From the NCBI GenBank assembly GCA_030867875.1, contig JAOWCC010000577.1:156356344-156420343 (forward strand): a stretch of 64,000 bases of DNA. The letters are read 5' to 3'. The notes beneath the pieces are model-generated. The model was given only the letters and a program-made list of their open reading frames with translations. It ran no database searches and had not been told where the DNA came from. Source of the DNA: Actinernus sp. WN-2022. Its lineage: Eukaryota; Cnidaria; Anthozoa; Actiniaria; Actinernidae. Both the position numbers and the translations under genes were made by a program. Shown here one piece after another: positions 26,101 to 33,897 of this stretch (position 1 is the stretch's first letter; each line of letters starts with the position of its first letter).

Positions 26101-26792
26101 GCACTTGAACAAGTTCGACAAACTAAGTACTATATTAGTAAAGTAACGACCTTTTATATATGTAAGGAATAGGAAAGAATGACTTGTGTATAAACAAATG
26201 TATGTACCTTTAATTATCCTTTGTTTTCTTTTTTTGTAGTTTACGTTATTGTACCTTGAGTTCTTTTTTCTTACTGGAGTTATATTCTCGTTTTGTTTTT
26301 GTTTTTTTGTTCAATATCTAATTTTGTAAGCCGTTAGGGCGATCTATCACTGTAAAATCGTTAGGTAATTGTGTAACTTGTATTTATCAGCCCTTATTTG
26401 TTTTTATAATAATAATAATTACTATTATTATTGTCTATAGTCCGGTGAGTTCGCAAAATAAACTTGTTCTATCTTTTCATTTACAGCTTGAAGTAAATGG
26501 TCAAGGACTTAGAAAAAAGTTCAGAACGATTAATAATAGGACACCAATTCTCCCACAACGCAAAGCAGTAGAGGCCCAGGATGCTGTTGAAGGGGTTAAC
26601 CGTGAGTCATTCCTGAAAGATATTCGTCTCATTGCCGATACCGTGAAAGAGCAGGCGGAAGGTGAACGGAAAATCTTGGAAAGTAAGCTAGCAGCTGCTA
26701 TTGCCGACCGGTTCTTCCTTTGGCTGTTTGTTGTCATTTTCATTCTTTCCATTGTTATTATTCTCGTCTATCTTCCTGGAAGAGAGACATAA
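8043..26792 (+). CDS. gene A: nicotinic-type Cys-loop receptor subunit (6 exons, frame broken in exon 3)
   Basis: Predicted subunit of a pentameric ligand-gated ion channel in the plasma membrane. Exons: 8043-8124, 14289-14425, 15453-15498, 20562-20671, 21785-22646, 26487-26792. With exon 3 at its usual 45 bp the product would be 513 residues: signal peptide (about 1-24), ligand-binding domain with NSS and NVT glycosylation sites, loop D Trp, loop A LYQN, Cys loop C161-C175 around FPFD, loop B FGSWQYDG, loop C YYQCC (226-227), then M1-M4. M2 (about 274-296) has Glu at -1', Ser 2', Thr 6', Leu 9' and Glu 20', the cation-selective pattern. Paired cysteines mark an alpha-type, agonist-binding subunit. 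As assembled, exon 3 has 46 bp and the reading ends at a TAA in exon 5 (21791-21793). This could be a homopolymer error, a null allele or a pseudogene. The ligand is inferred, not shown. Confidence 0.88.
8812..9203 (+). mobile_element. tRNA-derived SINE with (ATT)n tail
   Basis: The head has an A box TTAGCTCAGTTGG and a degenerate B box (GCATTCAAATCT) at tRNA spacing. The body ends GGCGCTGTATAAATGG and then ATT repeats (9182-9203). The tail resembles LINE 3' ends that prime on ATT repeats. It is inserted in the LINE endonuclease ORF between HNN and SRS codons, and a partial duplication around AATAACT/ATTAACT flanks it. Confidence 0.8.
9534..9702. mobile_element. MITE family 1, copy 1
   Basis: The ends are ATAGACCCTTTCAGCTTG and its reverse complement. 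The body contains CCAAGAGGAAATGTACCAAT and TGGTCTGAAATGGGGCAACA. A second copy with the same body lies at 42021-42211. It interrupts the LINE endonuclease frame just after YRQH. Confidence 0.8.
9921..10385. mobile_element. TTAA-flanked MITE with about 148-bp inverted ends
   Basis: TTAA at 9921-9924 and 10382-10385 flanks termini AGTGCATATAAGCCCTAGCC and the reverse complement. The inverted ends extend to about 10072 and from about 10224. TTAA target duplication is characteristic of piggyBac and Kolobok transposons; which of the two is not decided. No transposase is present. Confidence 0.8.
10575..10730. repeat. inverted-repeat element
   Basis: TTTCCAAAACGAGAGCGAG at about 10590 pairs with CTCGAGTTTTGGAAAT at about 10698. 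An inner pair (ATCCAAACACCGAGA with TTTCGAGATGTTTGGA) is also complementary. It is a small non-coding fold-back in intron 1 of gene A. Confidence 0.6.
10931..11060. repeat. dispersed repeat shared with 45277-45410
   Basis: Blocks such as GGAAAGCGTCTTC, CGTAGCTATTTTGT-like and CTCATTAGTC occur in the same order at both places. The shared part is diverged and has no evident coding content. Confidence 0.5.
11281..11850 (-). pseudogene. LINE reverse-transcriptase palm remnant
   Basis: On the minus strand it encodes QFGFRSKYST, FKKAFDSVNHHNILL, then GVPKSSVLGPLFLIYI and a VADD motif. These correspond to RT motifs with the canonical GVPQGS and FADD altered. A 102-codon open part ends at 11281; earlier parts are frame-shifted. 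It lies between gene A exons 1 and 2 and is inactive. Confidence 0.8.
11851..12059. other. AT-rich gap between LINE pieces
   Basis: This holds only AT-rich sequence, with a small inverted pair around TATTAGAAATTACATT and AATTTCTAATGATA. No gene is seen. Confidence 0.5.
12060..13111 (-). pseudogene. LINE remnant, linker and RT start joined to C-terminus
   Basis: Read on the minus strand from 13111: a linker (NEYFATTLTTIANAIPF), then TNYRPISLLPIF (first RT block, about 12670-12705), then directly the post-palm segment STNILGVTISNSRQW, KKANKRLYFSVLLKRA and a C-terminal tail ending near 12060. The palm is missing between the two, so about 1 kb of the element was deleted. Stops and shifts are present. 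Intron 1 of gene A. Confidence 0.7.
13150..14022. repeat. 20-bp minisatellite, about 43 copies
   Basis: Tandem units of consensus GTGTGGTGTCCAAGTTAGGA with variants at the GG/AA/AC and G/C positions. One longer unit near 13705-13735 contains CCGGTTTTGG. Mixed variant blocks suggest local duplication of multi-unit segments. It ends about 270 bp before exon 2 of gene A. Confidence 0.95.
14289..14425 (+). CDS. gene A exon 2 (N-terminal helix and beta 1)
   Basis: After the acceptor TTTTTACTTGAAG the exon encodes GWAAEDENKLIKDILTKY, then KRVRPVKNSS and VNVTVDITFHNIIDV. This is the receptor N-terminal helix followed by the RPV and V-N-V-T strand typical of nicotinic subunits. It is 137 bp long, exactly as in gene B exon 2. 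Donor GTAAGT, phase 0 at the end. Confidence 0.9.
14503..14915. mobile_element. fold-back MITE of about 410 bp
   Basis: CACAGGAAGCCCAAG at the left matches CTTGGGCTTCCAGTG at the right, and complementarity continues inward (CTGTTTATGTA, GTCTATAAGCTG, GTACGTTGTTTCAGCGAA) to a loop of about 20 bp near 14705. It lies immediately downstream of gene A exon 2. Confidence 0.8.
15453..15498 (+). CDS. gene A exon 3 with one surplus base
   Basis: The exon lies between acceptor CCCGTTTAG and donor GTGAGA. The downstream frame reads ILTMSLWLRQ, the conserved strand that gene B has as ILLSSIWVRQ. The upstream frame reads DEK from the splice site. The two frames are offset by one base at the run of six A residues (15457-15462). 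The homologous exon in gene B is 45 bp, while here it is 46. No alternative splice site that would repair the phase is visible. Confidence 0.85.
15696..15874. mobile_element. inverted-repeat element
   Basis: GGACCATTTGTACGAGAGCA and GCGCTCGTATAAATGGCCTT are complementary ends. An internal inverted pair is CGCGAAGTTCAC with GTGAACTTC. Intron 3 of gene A; no coding content. Apart from this element, 15500-16266 shows nothing recognisable. Confidence 0.7.
16267..16334. mobile_element. hAT-type MITE family 2, copy 1, with 8-bp duplication
   Basis: GGAGGGAT occurs at 16267-16274 and 16327-16334. Between them are complementary ends TAGCCTCCCCCGCAG and CTGCGGGGGAGGCTAA. Only 52 bp lie between the duplications. 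A sister copy with its own 8-bp duplication is at 44584-44684. Confidence 0.75.
16335..17227. other. AT-rich intron sequence without recognisable feature
   Basis: Intron 3 of gene A. I see no gene, tandem array or clear inverted element in this stretch. Confidence 0.5.
17228..17320. repeat. small inverted-repeat element
   Basis: TACTCGTTACTGGCTTCGAC and GTCGAAGCCGGTGACTCGTA form complementary ends of a 93-bp non-coding element. Confidence 0.6.
17358..17510. mobile_element. MITE with AATAGGCC ends, preceded by (AATTC)n
   Basis: AATAGGCCATGTGCATGA at 17379 pairs with TCATGCATAAGGCCTATT at 17510. An inner pair is TCACCACCAAGCCTCACTTT with its complement. A short run of AATTC repeats abuts its left end. 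Confidence 0.75.
17808..17830. repeat. poly-G tract
   Basis: More than 20 consecutive G residues. The flanks 17511-17807 and 17831-18434 show no recognisable gene; an 86-codon frame at 17916-18176 has no family resemblance. Confidence 0.85.
18435..18701. mobile_element. MITE family 3, copy 1 (267 bp)
   Basis: The ends are TAGAGTGGAACGGTTAGGAA and TTCATAACCATTCCACTCTA. The body contains GCGATTTATGTTGGAAG, TGTGCACGGTCATAGTTC and TATTGGCTGATTGATTAACA. An 85-90 percent similar copy is at 51275-51542 in an intron of the neighbouring paralogue. Confidence 0.88.
18950..19285. repeat. dispersed repeat, copy 2 (direct, with 2135-2530)
   Basis: Same block order as 2135-2530, including AACTCGGAGCCGCGTTTTTG. 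Slightly shorter; no coding content. Confidence 0.75.
19605..20014. mobile_element. inverted-repeat element containing a hammerhead-like motif
   Basis: ATAGACCATTTTCTCAAGTA and its counterpart at 19991-20014 form the ends of a 410-bp element. The interior contains the hairpin described at 19738-19768 and CAATCGACTTTAGTTGATTA, which recurs inverted at 4446-4530 and partly at 51853-51895. Confidence 0.7.
19738..19768 (+). ncRNA. hammerhead-like hairpin motif
   Basis: CTGACGA is followed by A, a 4-bp helix GGGC/GCTC with loop TAAC, then GAAAC and GTC. This order (CUGANGA, helix, GAAA, NUH) resembles a hammerhead ribozyme core, as reported in Penelope-like retroelements. The extra A before the helix and the very short outer helices argue against activity. 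It may be only a conserved transposon hairpin. Confidence 0.3.
20013..20428. mobile_element. inverted-repeat element of about 416 bp
   Basis: ATAGACCAGTTCGCGGTTAA and its complement form long inverted ends (about 90 bp) that also include GGGTGCAAACATGGCGCG and GGGAATCCGATGCCAAAT. It directly abuts the previous element, sharing TATAG. It ends 130 bp before gene A exon 4. Confidence 0.85.
20562..20671 (+). CDS. gene A exon 4 (loops D to A)
   Basis: The exon is 110 bp, the same as gene B exon 4, and encodes TWSNQLVAWNPEAYGGV and IWQPDTVLYQ. The Trp of loop D, the WNP turn and the loop A Tyr are present. Acceptor CGTGCAG, donor AAGTAAGT, ending in phase 2. Confidence 0.92.
21110..21369. mobile_element. 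inverted-repeat element in intron 4
   Basis: CAGTTTCGTATTCGAAAATT and its complement, then GACTACAGACGCATGTACGC with GCGTACATGCGTCTGTAGTC, form arms of about 110 bp. Flanking blocks ATGGTGACCACAAAAA at about 20830 and 21568 suggest that it sits inside a further diverged repeat. Confidence 0.8.
21785..22646 (+). CDS. gene A exon 5 (Cys loop to M3 and intracellular loop)
   Basis: The exon is 862 bp. It contains the Cys loop with FPFD, loop B, the vicinal cysteines, M1 (FYFVNLVVPNILITLLAFF), M2 (ISFVMTVLLSMTVFLLLVAE), M3 and the start of the intracellular loop (INYSYLFGDG, then GPFLGFKVKKIL). It ends at CAG before GTGAGTG. If the donor is not used, the frame continues for 20 more codons to a stop at 22706, giving a product without M4. 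Confidence 0.95.
22707..23239. other. start of gene A intron 5
   Basis: No gene or clear element. Two similar stretches containing TTCGCCCGTGTAGCT occur at about 22950 and 22994. Confidence 0.5.
23240..23400. repeat. (GT)n, poly-G and (ATCT)n microsatellites
   Basis: A GT-rich run leads into about 13 G at 23276-23288. Repeats of TCTATCTATTTATC follow at 23360-23392. Confidence 0.8.
23815..24005. repeat. dispersed repeat, direct copy of 24968-25370
   Basis: GTTTTGAAATTTG, TGATTTCAACCAAATTAAAAGGA and ATCGCCCTCTGTCTTGGCCG correspond block for block to the downstream copy, which is itself interrupted by a 205-bp MITE. Confidence 0.65.
24189..24680. mobile_element. inverted-repeat element with 22-bp ends
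   Basis: CCCATCAGTTTACAGAGTAG and its complement form perfect ends. The interior includes two C tracts (24569-24590 and 24610-24627). No coding capacity is supported. Confidence 0.8.
24968..25370. repeat. dispersed repeat, second copy, interrupted
   Basis: Similar to 23815-24005. The match stops at about 25112 and resumes at about 25318, either side of an inserted MITE. Confidence 0.65.
25113..25317. mobile_element. MITE nested in the preceding repeat
   Basis: AGCAGATTTCGTATGAGTG and its complement are the ends, continuing to ACAAACTAC. The interior has three near copies of TACAGCACGGTTAC and the palindrome ACGGCATGCCGT. Confidence 0.8.
25700..26440 (+). pseudogene. L1-like LINE C-terminal remnant with 3' UTR
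   Basis: An open frame (25747-26172) contains CCKSYLEIADHVFAEW, resembling the Cys-His ET-HLF motif that follows the RT in L1-type LINEs. It continues with NELIIVIILAYKIIIYKAR and PSLALFITTLKQYEF, the typical tail. About 270 bp of T-rich 3' UTR ending in ATAATAATAAT repeats follows. No RT domain is present. It lies just upstream of gene A exon 6. Confidence 0.65.
26487..26792 (+). CDS. gene A exon 6 (MA helix and M4)
   Basis: In phase 0 after the acceptor CATTTACAG it encodes the end of the intracellular loop, an amphipathic segment (ERKILESKLAAAIADR) and M4 (FFLWLFVVIFILSIVIILVY), then stops at 26790-26792. Gene B encodes the matching ESKLAAAIVDRTFLWIF in the same exon as M1-M3, so this intron is specific to gene A among the two. 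Confidence 0.92.
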   Translation, partial: LEVNGQGLRKKFRTINNRTPILPQRKAVEAQDAVEGVNRESFLKDIRLIADTVKEQAEGERKILESKLAAAIADRFFLWLFVVIFILSIVIILVYLPGRET

Positions 26793-26980
26793 ATAAGTTG
26801 TTTTTACATCCGCTGCCACCAGTGTAAGGGAATAGAAATTCAGCTAACAGCTGCACACCGTACATTTCTGTGGCCTTTCAGCAGGAAGATTGATAGATAT
26901 ATTTGTATACCATAAATTCCCAATTATAAGCTCCCCAGTTATAATCCTCACTCCTGGCTATATGCCCATCAGTCTGGTGA

Positions 26981-26986
26981 AATAAA
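26981..26986 (+). promoter_or_regulatory. polyadenylation signal candidate of gene A
   Basis: AATAAA about 190 bp downstream of the gene A stop codon. Confidence 0.45.
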
Positions 26987-27109
26987 ATCCTAGCCTTTCC
27001 AGCTATAAGCCCCTCCTCCCCTCCTTGTATACATCACTTTAAATGGACTGAGATAACGGTTTATTATAGTTACGTTCCAGCGTTAAAGTAGTTTTTTGTT
27101 AACGCATTT

Positions 27110-27300
27110 CAGAACGTCTTATAAGCTTTCCGATTGTAAGCTCCCTGTCATTAAGCCCATGCAGGGCTTATAAGCGGTCAGTTACGATATATCTCGTTTC
27201 AGTATAACGAAGCACTTGACCAGTTCTGAGCAGGGGTCAGGTGATTCCGGTTATTAAGCCCAGGGCTTATAAGCGGTATTGTACGGTATATCTCGTATCT
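27110..27300. repeat. palindromic ATAAGC repeats
   Basis: TTATAAGC and GCTTATAA recur several times from 26935 to 27280, including AAGCCCAGGGCTTATAAGCG. Two direct blocks (TACGGTATATCTCGT-like) lie at about 27185 and 27282. Probably a diverged MITE; no gene. The surrounding 26800-27925 has no other feature. Confidence 0.5.
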
Positions 27301-27925
27301 ACCAAAGCAGTTTCCCTTTCCTGATGAGCAGGGGTCAGGTGGTCCAAATCAGACTACCGTTCTCCGGTCATGGCAAAACGTATATTCGGTATTATACTGA
27401 ATTGTTTATTTCATTATGATCCGATGTCACAGTCTTGTGTGAGTGTGTTCTAAGTTTTAGTTGAATGACAAGAGACGGATTCAACAAGAGAACGGATGCT
27501 GAGATTTGTCTAATACAGTACATACAGCTACTGCCAAAAATGTTGGCGATAAAAAGCCTTAAGCCTATGTGAAAAGATCGAAAGGGAGTATGGGTATCGA
27601 TGATTGAAGACTGTGTTTAAAAACAGTTATTCTTAGATTTCCATATGGATGGCTGGGTAGAGTTCCATATAATCAATTAACATTGAAGAAGTGGCTTGTG
27701 CTGAACGGTCAAGACATGGTTGCTTTAGATATTCAGTGATCGCTACCCGTGATCCCTTTCGGGCTTGTAGCGTAGACTTATAATAGCCTTTTGCAGGAAA
27801 CAGTCACGTGCTGATATAATACTTCGTTAATGAATGAATTGAGCTCGTGATCCCATGGGAAAGGCGTTGCCATGGAAGCTTCTTTAAAAACGCTTCTAAA
27901 ATCGCACTGTCAGAAATCACTAAGG

Positions 27926-28250
27926 AGCCCATTACCCGGAGCGTTCATCTTCCATACAAGGTCTGTGTGACAGCGTTTACTCGCTTCATGCTAAATATAG
28001 AATTATTTCGCGGGAGTGATCGCGCCCCCTTCACACTCCATTTTCGGAACCAATCAAATTCCACCCTGAACAAAGAACAACTGACGTCATGCTGTAGTCG
28101 TTCAGCTAGCTTTTACATTATAATGGCGGAACGGAAGAATTCGACGCTTGGCAGTATTCAGTTCGCGGGAAAATCATTCTAAATATAGCACGAAGCGAGT
28201 AAACGCTGTGACACCTATATACTACAGATGGACGCTCCGGGTAATGGGCT
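27926..28250. mobile_element. inverted-repeat element with about 75-bp ends
   Basis: AGCCCATTACCCGGAGCG and its complement are the outer ends. Complementarity continues through ACAGCGTTTACTCGCTTC to AAATATAG. The 111-codon frame through it has no family resemblance. Confidence 0.85.
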
Positions 28251-29310
28251 ACTGCAGAAATCCATCCCACGCGTGCGCACTCGACACTAAATTAGAGCAA
28301 TAAACAGATGTTGAGATGATTAATTTATGGCAGTTCGTGTTTGAAGTTAAATTATGAGACGGTATTTTAACAAATTTCAATTGCCTCGTTCGATTTTCTA
28401 AACTATGTTGGTTACTATAAAATCGTATTCTATCAAGGTTAAACGAATAATTCTGGCTTCCCGAGGTGTATTAAAAAGAGCTACTAACTGTCACTTTTAA
28501 GGCCTCCATGTTTAATGTGATCTCCTTCCTTTCAGTCACCGCCATCATTGGTTTTCTCTGATCAACTTTACAGTATAAAACTCGAGCGGTTGTTGTTTTA
28601 CCCTGATCTGCCTGATCAATTCTAGTAGTTCAAAGGACATTCAATTATCACGTAAATGTACCCAAATGTGGCTTAACATTTTCCTCGCGCTTTCCAGCGA
28701 GGATAAATATGAGTGATTTTGAGGGTTCTGTACAGCCGCAACCAATTAAGAGTCCCGTAAACACACATGCCTTCTTTCCCCTGTCAGTCGTCCGTCATTA
28801 CTCACTCGATTTGCCTGTAAAAGCCAGAGGCGCTCGACTAATATTAAGATATGAATAAATAATGATTAAGATACATGTATGAGGACGTAAAAATAATGAA
28901 ACTAAGATTAAGTTAATCATAAGATTAATGATACTATATAATGTCGAATCTAGCAATTGTTTTTATAATTAGGCTTACATATACACAACAATGGAATATA
29001 TTTCTGACAATCACAGTCGTTTACGTGAGGCCGACGGCGCACCCACACTTTATCCCCCCTCAGAGCCCCGGCCGAAAGAGAATTCAAAGCTGTACAAGCT
29101 TCTCTGATTAGAGAAACATAGTGCGTGGATGTACAGTGTATATTAGTGTGTTACACGTGGGTTTGGGAAATCGAACCAGGCTTTTATGCATGTGGGTCTG
29201 TCCGATGGTAAATGATGACCAACCTGTGACCTGAATATTGAAAAACTGCAAGGAACAACGGACGAAGTTAGTACCGGATCATCTTCAGTGGAGGGATCTA
29301 ATCAGCAGTA
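28251..29310. other. intergenic sequence without recognisable feature
   Basis: No credible frame, tandem array or clear inverted element was found between the two receptor genes in this stretch. Confidence 0.5.
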
Positions 29311-29490
29311 ACAACGAAGAAAGGCTGATTATACGGTAATGGGTATAATATATATTTAATCAACCAATATTTCGGCTGGCACGGCCAACCTTCTTCCACT
29401 TTTAAACCCTGAAGAAGGTTGGCCGTGCCAGCCGAAATATTGGTTAATATATATTATACCTATTACCGTATAATCAGCCTTTCTTCGTTG
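29311..29490. mobile_element. 180-bp near-perfect hairpin element
   Basis: ACAACGAAGAAAGGCTGATT and its complement are the ends; arms of about 80 bp meet at a loop of about 20 bp. Both arms contain the CTGAAGAAGGTTGGCC and GCCGAAATATT blocks typical of a recurring retroelement-type hairpin. Confidence 0.85.
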
Positions 29491-29573
29491 TAACATGTGA
29501 CCTGGTTATTTATGTGTTTCTTAAATGAACTGTGGGCCGGCCCTTCATGTAGGACGACACGAATTGCTACCAA

Positions 29574-29650
29574 ATTGTATTGTATTGTATTGTATTGTGT
29601 TGCGTTCTATTGTTGAATTGTATTGTGTTGTACTCTATTGTATTTTTGGT
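29574..29650. repeat. (TTGTA)n microsatellite
   Basis: About five clean copies of TTGTA followed by imperfect ones. Confidence 0.8.
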
Positions 29651-30002
29651 AAACCAACATAAGGGATTGCCAGGCTGTGTCACGGTAATAGGCTTTACAT
29701 TCGCGTTCTGGGCCGGAAACGAATGTTTCTACCGATTTTGATATGACCTAACGAACCTCTCGGCCATGTGGGATGCTTAAATTCAAAGCAAATATGCAAA
29801 AATGACTAACAAACAATGTATATAAACAGTCTCCAGGGGAAATATGGAAAATTATTTCAATCAAGCATCGAGGGAGGGAAGTTTATTTATAACTGTTTGT
29901 ATCCAATTAACAGCCAACAACCGAGCGATTACTCGATACATGCGACCAATTATATGCTAATAACTACACAGAAAAAATCCTACGATAAGAATAACAGCTT
30001 GT

Positions 30003-31010
30003 AATATAGAGCAAAAGACTCAAATTCAATATCTAGGTGTTTTTGTTGACCAGCATTTACAGTGGGATGCACAGCTTAAACATGTTAATGATAAATTGAC
30101 AAAAAATACAGGAATTTTCAATAAACACATTAAAACAGCTCTATTTAAATTACCGTATTTACTCGATTAAACGCCGCCCTCGAATAAACGCCGCCCTCGA
30201 TTAAACGCCGCAGATGGAAGCAAAATTACCAATAAACGCCGCCCTCGAATAAACGCCGCACCCAATCATAAGAATGCGGCGTTTATTCGAGGATTATAAG
30301 CTCTTGGACTCAGATCACGCCGGAAAGGGACAGTGACATTGAAATTCTCTGAACGTTGTACACATCATAAGCCAGACAATTACGATTCTATCTCAGCAAA
30401 AAGCGAGACATTGGAACTTTAAACATGTTTCTGTTTTACATAATATGATTTACAAATGATTTACCGTAATTGTTGTCAGTGATTTAAGAAATATGATTTT
30501 GAAATAAATGCTGCCCTCAAATATACGCCGCCAAACGCCGCCCTTGAATAAACGCCGCATCGGAAATGCTAAAAAATTAATAAACGCCGCGGCGTTTAAT
30601 CGAGTAAATACGGTATGGTCTAATGAGCTGGGGAACTGCCTGCCAATCCAGAATGGAAAAAATTAAAGTAAAACAAAATAAATGCCTCCGTTGTATCTTC
30701 TTTTCACATAACAGAGACTCACAGTGCTAGTGCTCCTTACTTTAAACTTCTAGAAATCCTTAAAATATCTTCCCTTATACATAAAATCAAGTATGTGTCA
30801 ACAGAAATCCCTACTACTTTTTCTGACTTGGTTCTGTATGCCTCTGAAGTTCACAATTATAACACTAGGTACTCCTCTAACCAAAACCTATACAGACCAG
30901 CCTCAAGAACAAATTATGGACTTACAAGATTTAAAGTAATGTCACCAAAAATATGGGAAACAATACCAATCGAGATAAAATGTTTGTCTCATAACAGTTT
31001 TTAAAAACAA
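30003..31010 (+). pseudogene. LINE C-terminal remnant interrupted by a MITE
   Basis: Before the insertion: IQYLGVFVDQHLQWDAQL (post-palm block). After it: YGLMSWGTACQSRMEKIK and KQNKCLRCIFFSHNRDS, then a 69-codon frame (30795-31004) with HNYNTRYSSNQNLY and FKVMSPKIWETIPIEIK, the usual C-terminal end of APE-type LINEs. Stops and frame changes show that it is dead. Confidence 0.75.
30151..30615. mobile_element. TA-flanked MITE inside the LINE
   Basis: TACCGTATTTACTCGATTAA and its complement ending at TA (30614-30615) bound 465 bp rich in AAACGCCGCCCTCGA-type repeats. Removing it with one TA rejoins the LINE sequence. TA duplication suggests a Tc1/mariner-type mobiliser. Confidence 0.85.
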
Positions 31011-31720
31011 TATAAGCTCTTCCTCCTTGGAAGCCAGATATAAAATGTTAGCTGCATCTATAATATATGTATATATCAACTATTATTTATAAATATTTAC
31101 TGTAAATGTCTACATTATTCTGTATTGTAAAATTACCATATATCCAAACTTAGACCCAACTTAGTTTGTACATGTAAACGGCCTTTATTTTCTTCCTCTT
31201 CTCTCATTATAACCAACAGTCATACTTTTTAAAACCCTGTAAAGATACAATCAAGCCTATTCGTTTATTTATTCCTTCCCTCATTAACTTTCAACATGGT
31301 AGTGGTTAACTCGAAAGCTTTCGCTCCTTTGACCACTACACACTATCATCTAAAGATTGTAATTATTATCTCGTCTATTTTCTCGTCTATTGCTCGTGTA
31401 ACAGGCATTCCGTACATGAATCTGTACCCCATTTCACGTGACACATTTCACAAGATAGTTCTGGGGGTTACGCAAGATTATTTGACATGCGACCGAATTC
31501 GAAATCATCTGAAAACAGTGCTTTACTTTCGAAATAAATTCACAAATGGAAACAATCACCAATTAAGTTATTACATATGAAATATTAATTCTGTAGTTGC
31601 ACTATACATACTTGAAATATAAATAATTTTATTGATGCGGCTGAGTCAGTATTGTCGGTGAAAGGTTATTACGTTCCGTGCGTAATATTGTCTAAGAAGA
31701 GGGTCTGAATGGGGTTAACT
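31011..31720. other. intergenic sequence after LINE
   Basis: AT-rich LINE 3' flank and unclassified sequence. A 94-codon frame at 31296-31580 is not recognised. Confidence 0.4.
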
Positions 31721-32030
31721 GACTGAGGGGGACATTGGGGGGGGGGGGGGGGGGGGGGCTCCCGCAACACCGCAAAAAAAAAAAACGAAAACACCGCGTC
31801 ACCGCATGTATCGTTGACAAAATACCGACAACGCAATGACGTGATTTACATGGATTTGACTTTAAAAAATAAACGTTTCACCGAACACCGCAGGTTTGAA
31901 AACACAAACAACGCACACCGCAGGGTTTGAGATCACCGCAATACCGCAATATAGGATTTAATTCACCGAAATACCGCACTAACAACTGACCCACACCGCA
32001 ACACCGCAAACCCCAATGTCCCCCTCCTGA
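31721..32030. mobile_element. MITE-like element with ACCGCA repeats
   Basis: AGGGGGACATTGGGG and CCCCAATGTCCCCCT are the ends. The left end runs into about 22 G residues. The interior has at least ten ACCGCA units. ACTGACAA repeats follow from 32029 to 32205. Confidence 0.7.
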
Positions 32031-32390
32031 CTACTGACAAACGGCCTTAAACATAACAGACAAATGACGATTTTTTTATTGAAAACTGACAACCGAAAAA
32101 TAACTGACAACTGACAAATTTGGTTTTTGTGGGTCAAACATTTTCTCTAGTAATGATTAACTAGGGCCAACTGACAAATGGCCAACATTTTAATTGACAA
32201 CTGACATGTAGACCCCCCCCCCCCTATTCATACCCTCTAAGAAAGAATACGTTTTATCCGAAATTAAACCGAATAATGTTCCCCTGAAGTTCACAACACG
32301 ATCTGATTCAATTCTGTCGGCCTTCAGAGCTTTCTCGCCCTACGTTTTATCCGAAATTAACCGGGATATATAAGAACTTCAAAAACAATT

Positions 32391-33364
32391 TCAGCGTGCT
32401 TTGACCATACGCTTATGAGACCTAAAGGCTGTAAACTTCAGCTTGTGCGAGACTTCTAAAATCTAAATGAGTGGAAAACATCTCATGTTCGCTAATTTAT
32501 TCAATGGGTTTGTTTTGAATTTCCGCACGGATTCTGCCACTTGGGAATCGCGAGGAGGTGATGGTGATGGCAATATCTCACAATTTTCTGTCTTTCTGGG
32601 GCAGGTGGACTCTTCGAATTATTTGCATTATTTGTCCAAAAAAAATTCCTTTTTTTTCACTTCGCGCATCTTCCCACATAATTTCTCAGACGACGCCTTA
32701 ATACCGTTATTTCTGACATCAATACAGCTCTCGGTGACATGCCACTGCAGATTACGTAAACCTTTTACATGTTTCCACAATAGGAAGGAAAAATAGGAAG
32801 TGTTCTTCTACTTACTACTGCACACAGTCGCATTAATTACAATGTAATATTCATTTCAATTTCAAAATTAATTTTAATTATTCCTTGCCTTGCGATTCCG
32901 AAGTGGCAGAACCCGTCAAAACAAACCCATTGAATAACTTAGCGAACATGAGGTGTTTTCCAAGCATTTAGATTTTAGGTATTTTCTCGGTGTAAGAAAC
33001 CCAAACTTGTAGGGTTTCTGAAAATACAAATTAAAGCGACACTTAGAAATTTTTAGAACGAAAATACTCACAAGTGCGCCACCCTCAACTATATAAAAAA
33101 TATTTAGCGTTTGGGAAGAATCGAAACAAACCCTGATTTTAAACCAAACCCTAACCGTCACTAACCCTCACCACTACGCCACAAGGGACTTTTATCCTGC
33201 TTTACATTAGCATACACTAATTATTATTATTGTATTATATTCTTAAACACGGCTGAAAATGATTTTGGGTTTCTTACACTGAGAAAGAACCAGATTTTAG
33301 AAGTCTCGCACAAGCTGAAGTTTCCGCCTTTATTTCTCAAAAGCGTATGGTCAAAGCGCGCTGA
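32391..33364. mobile_element. nested inverted-repeat element of about 970 bp
   Basis: TCAGCGTGCTTTGACCATAC with its complement, and CAGCTTGTGCGAGACTTCTA with its complement, form the outer arms. A second inverted pair (TTCAATGGGTTTGTTTTGA with its complement near 32920) lies inside, suggesting insertion of one element within another. The frames over it follow the arms and are not credible genes. Confidence 0.7.
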
Positions 33365-33599
33365 AACTCGGTAAAGTACTTTGAAATATGCTACTGTAAG
33401 TCATATTAGGAACTTAAGAAAAACAAACGACTGAAATGTTTTTACGCCGAAAGAATACAAATTTCTCGATTTTCGCAAATACTCAGCTGCAATAAACTAT
33501 CTTACTTCGTTCGCCGCATAACGTTAGTTGCAGTTTTCCGATCTTCTTGACTTTGGTACAGAAGTTTCAAGTGGTATTGAACTTCTATATGGTACTACT

Positions 33600-33897
33600 C
33601 TTACACAGCATTTTTATAGTATTTCGCCTTGTTTTAACTTTTTATGTACCCTAGTTCTTCTGTAGAAATGACTTACGCTCATAATAACTATAGCTTACGA
33701 TAATATATATTATAAATAATGTATGTATATTAGAATTTTAACAACATAGAATAATTTAATACCATAGTAGCTTTTATTTTTTAACATAGTTAGATAATTA
33801 GTTAGTTAGATAATTATACTTTTTATACACGACCCCACAAGCGGCAACGCTTAAATACTATCGTGTTTAAATAAAGATGATTGATTGATTGATTGAT
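33600..33897 (+). mobile_element. LINE 3' tail with (GATT)n
   Basis: A T-rich 3' UTR ends ATCGTGTTTAAATAAAGATG and then GATTGATTGATTGAT, the usual 3' end of a 5'-truncated APE-type LINE. Confidence 0.6.

Noticed and set aside
27847..28182. 111-codon + frame
   Set aside because: It spans the arm of the inverted-repeat element at 27926-28250 and has no recognisable domain.
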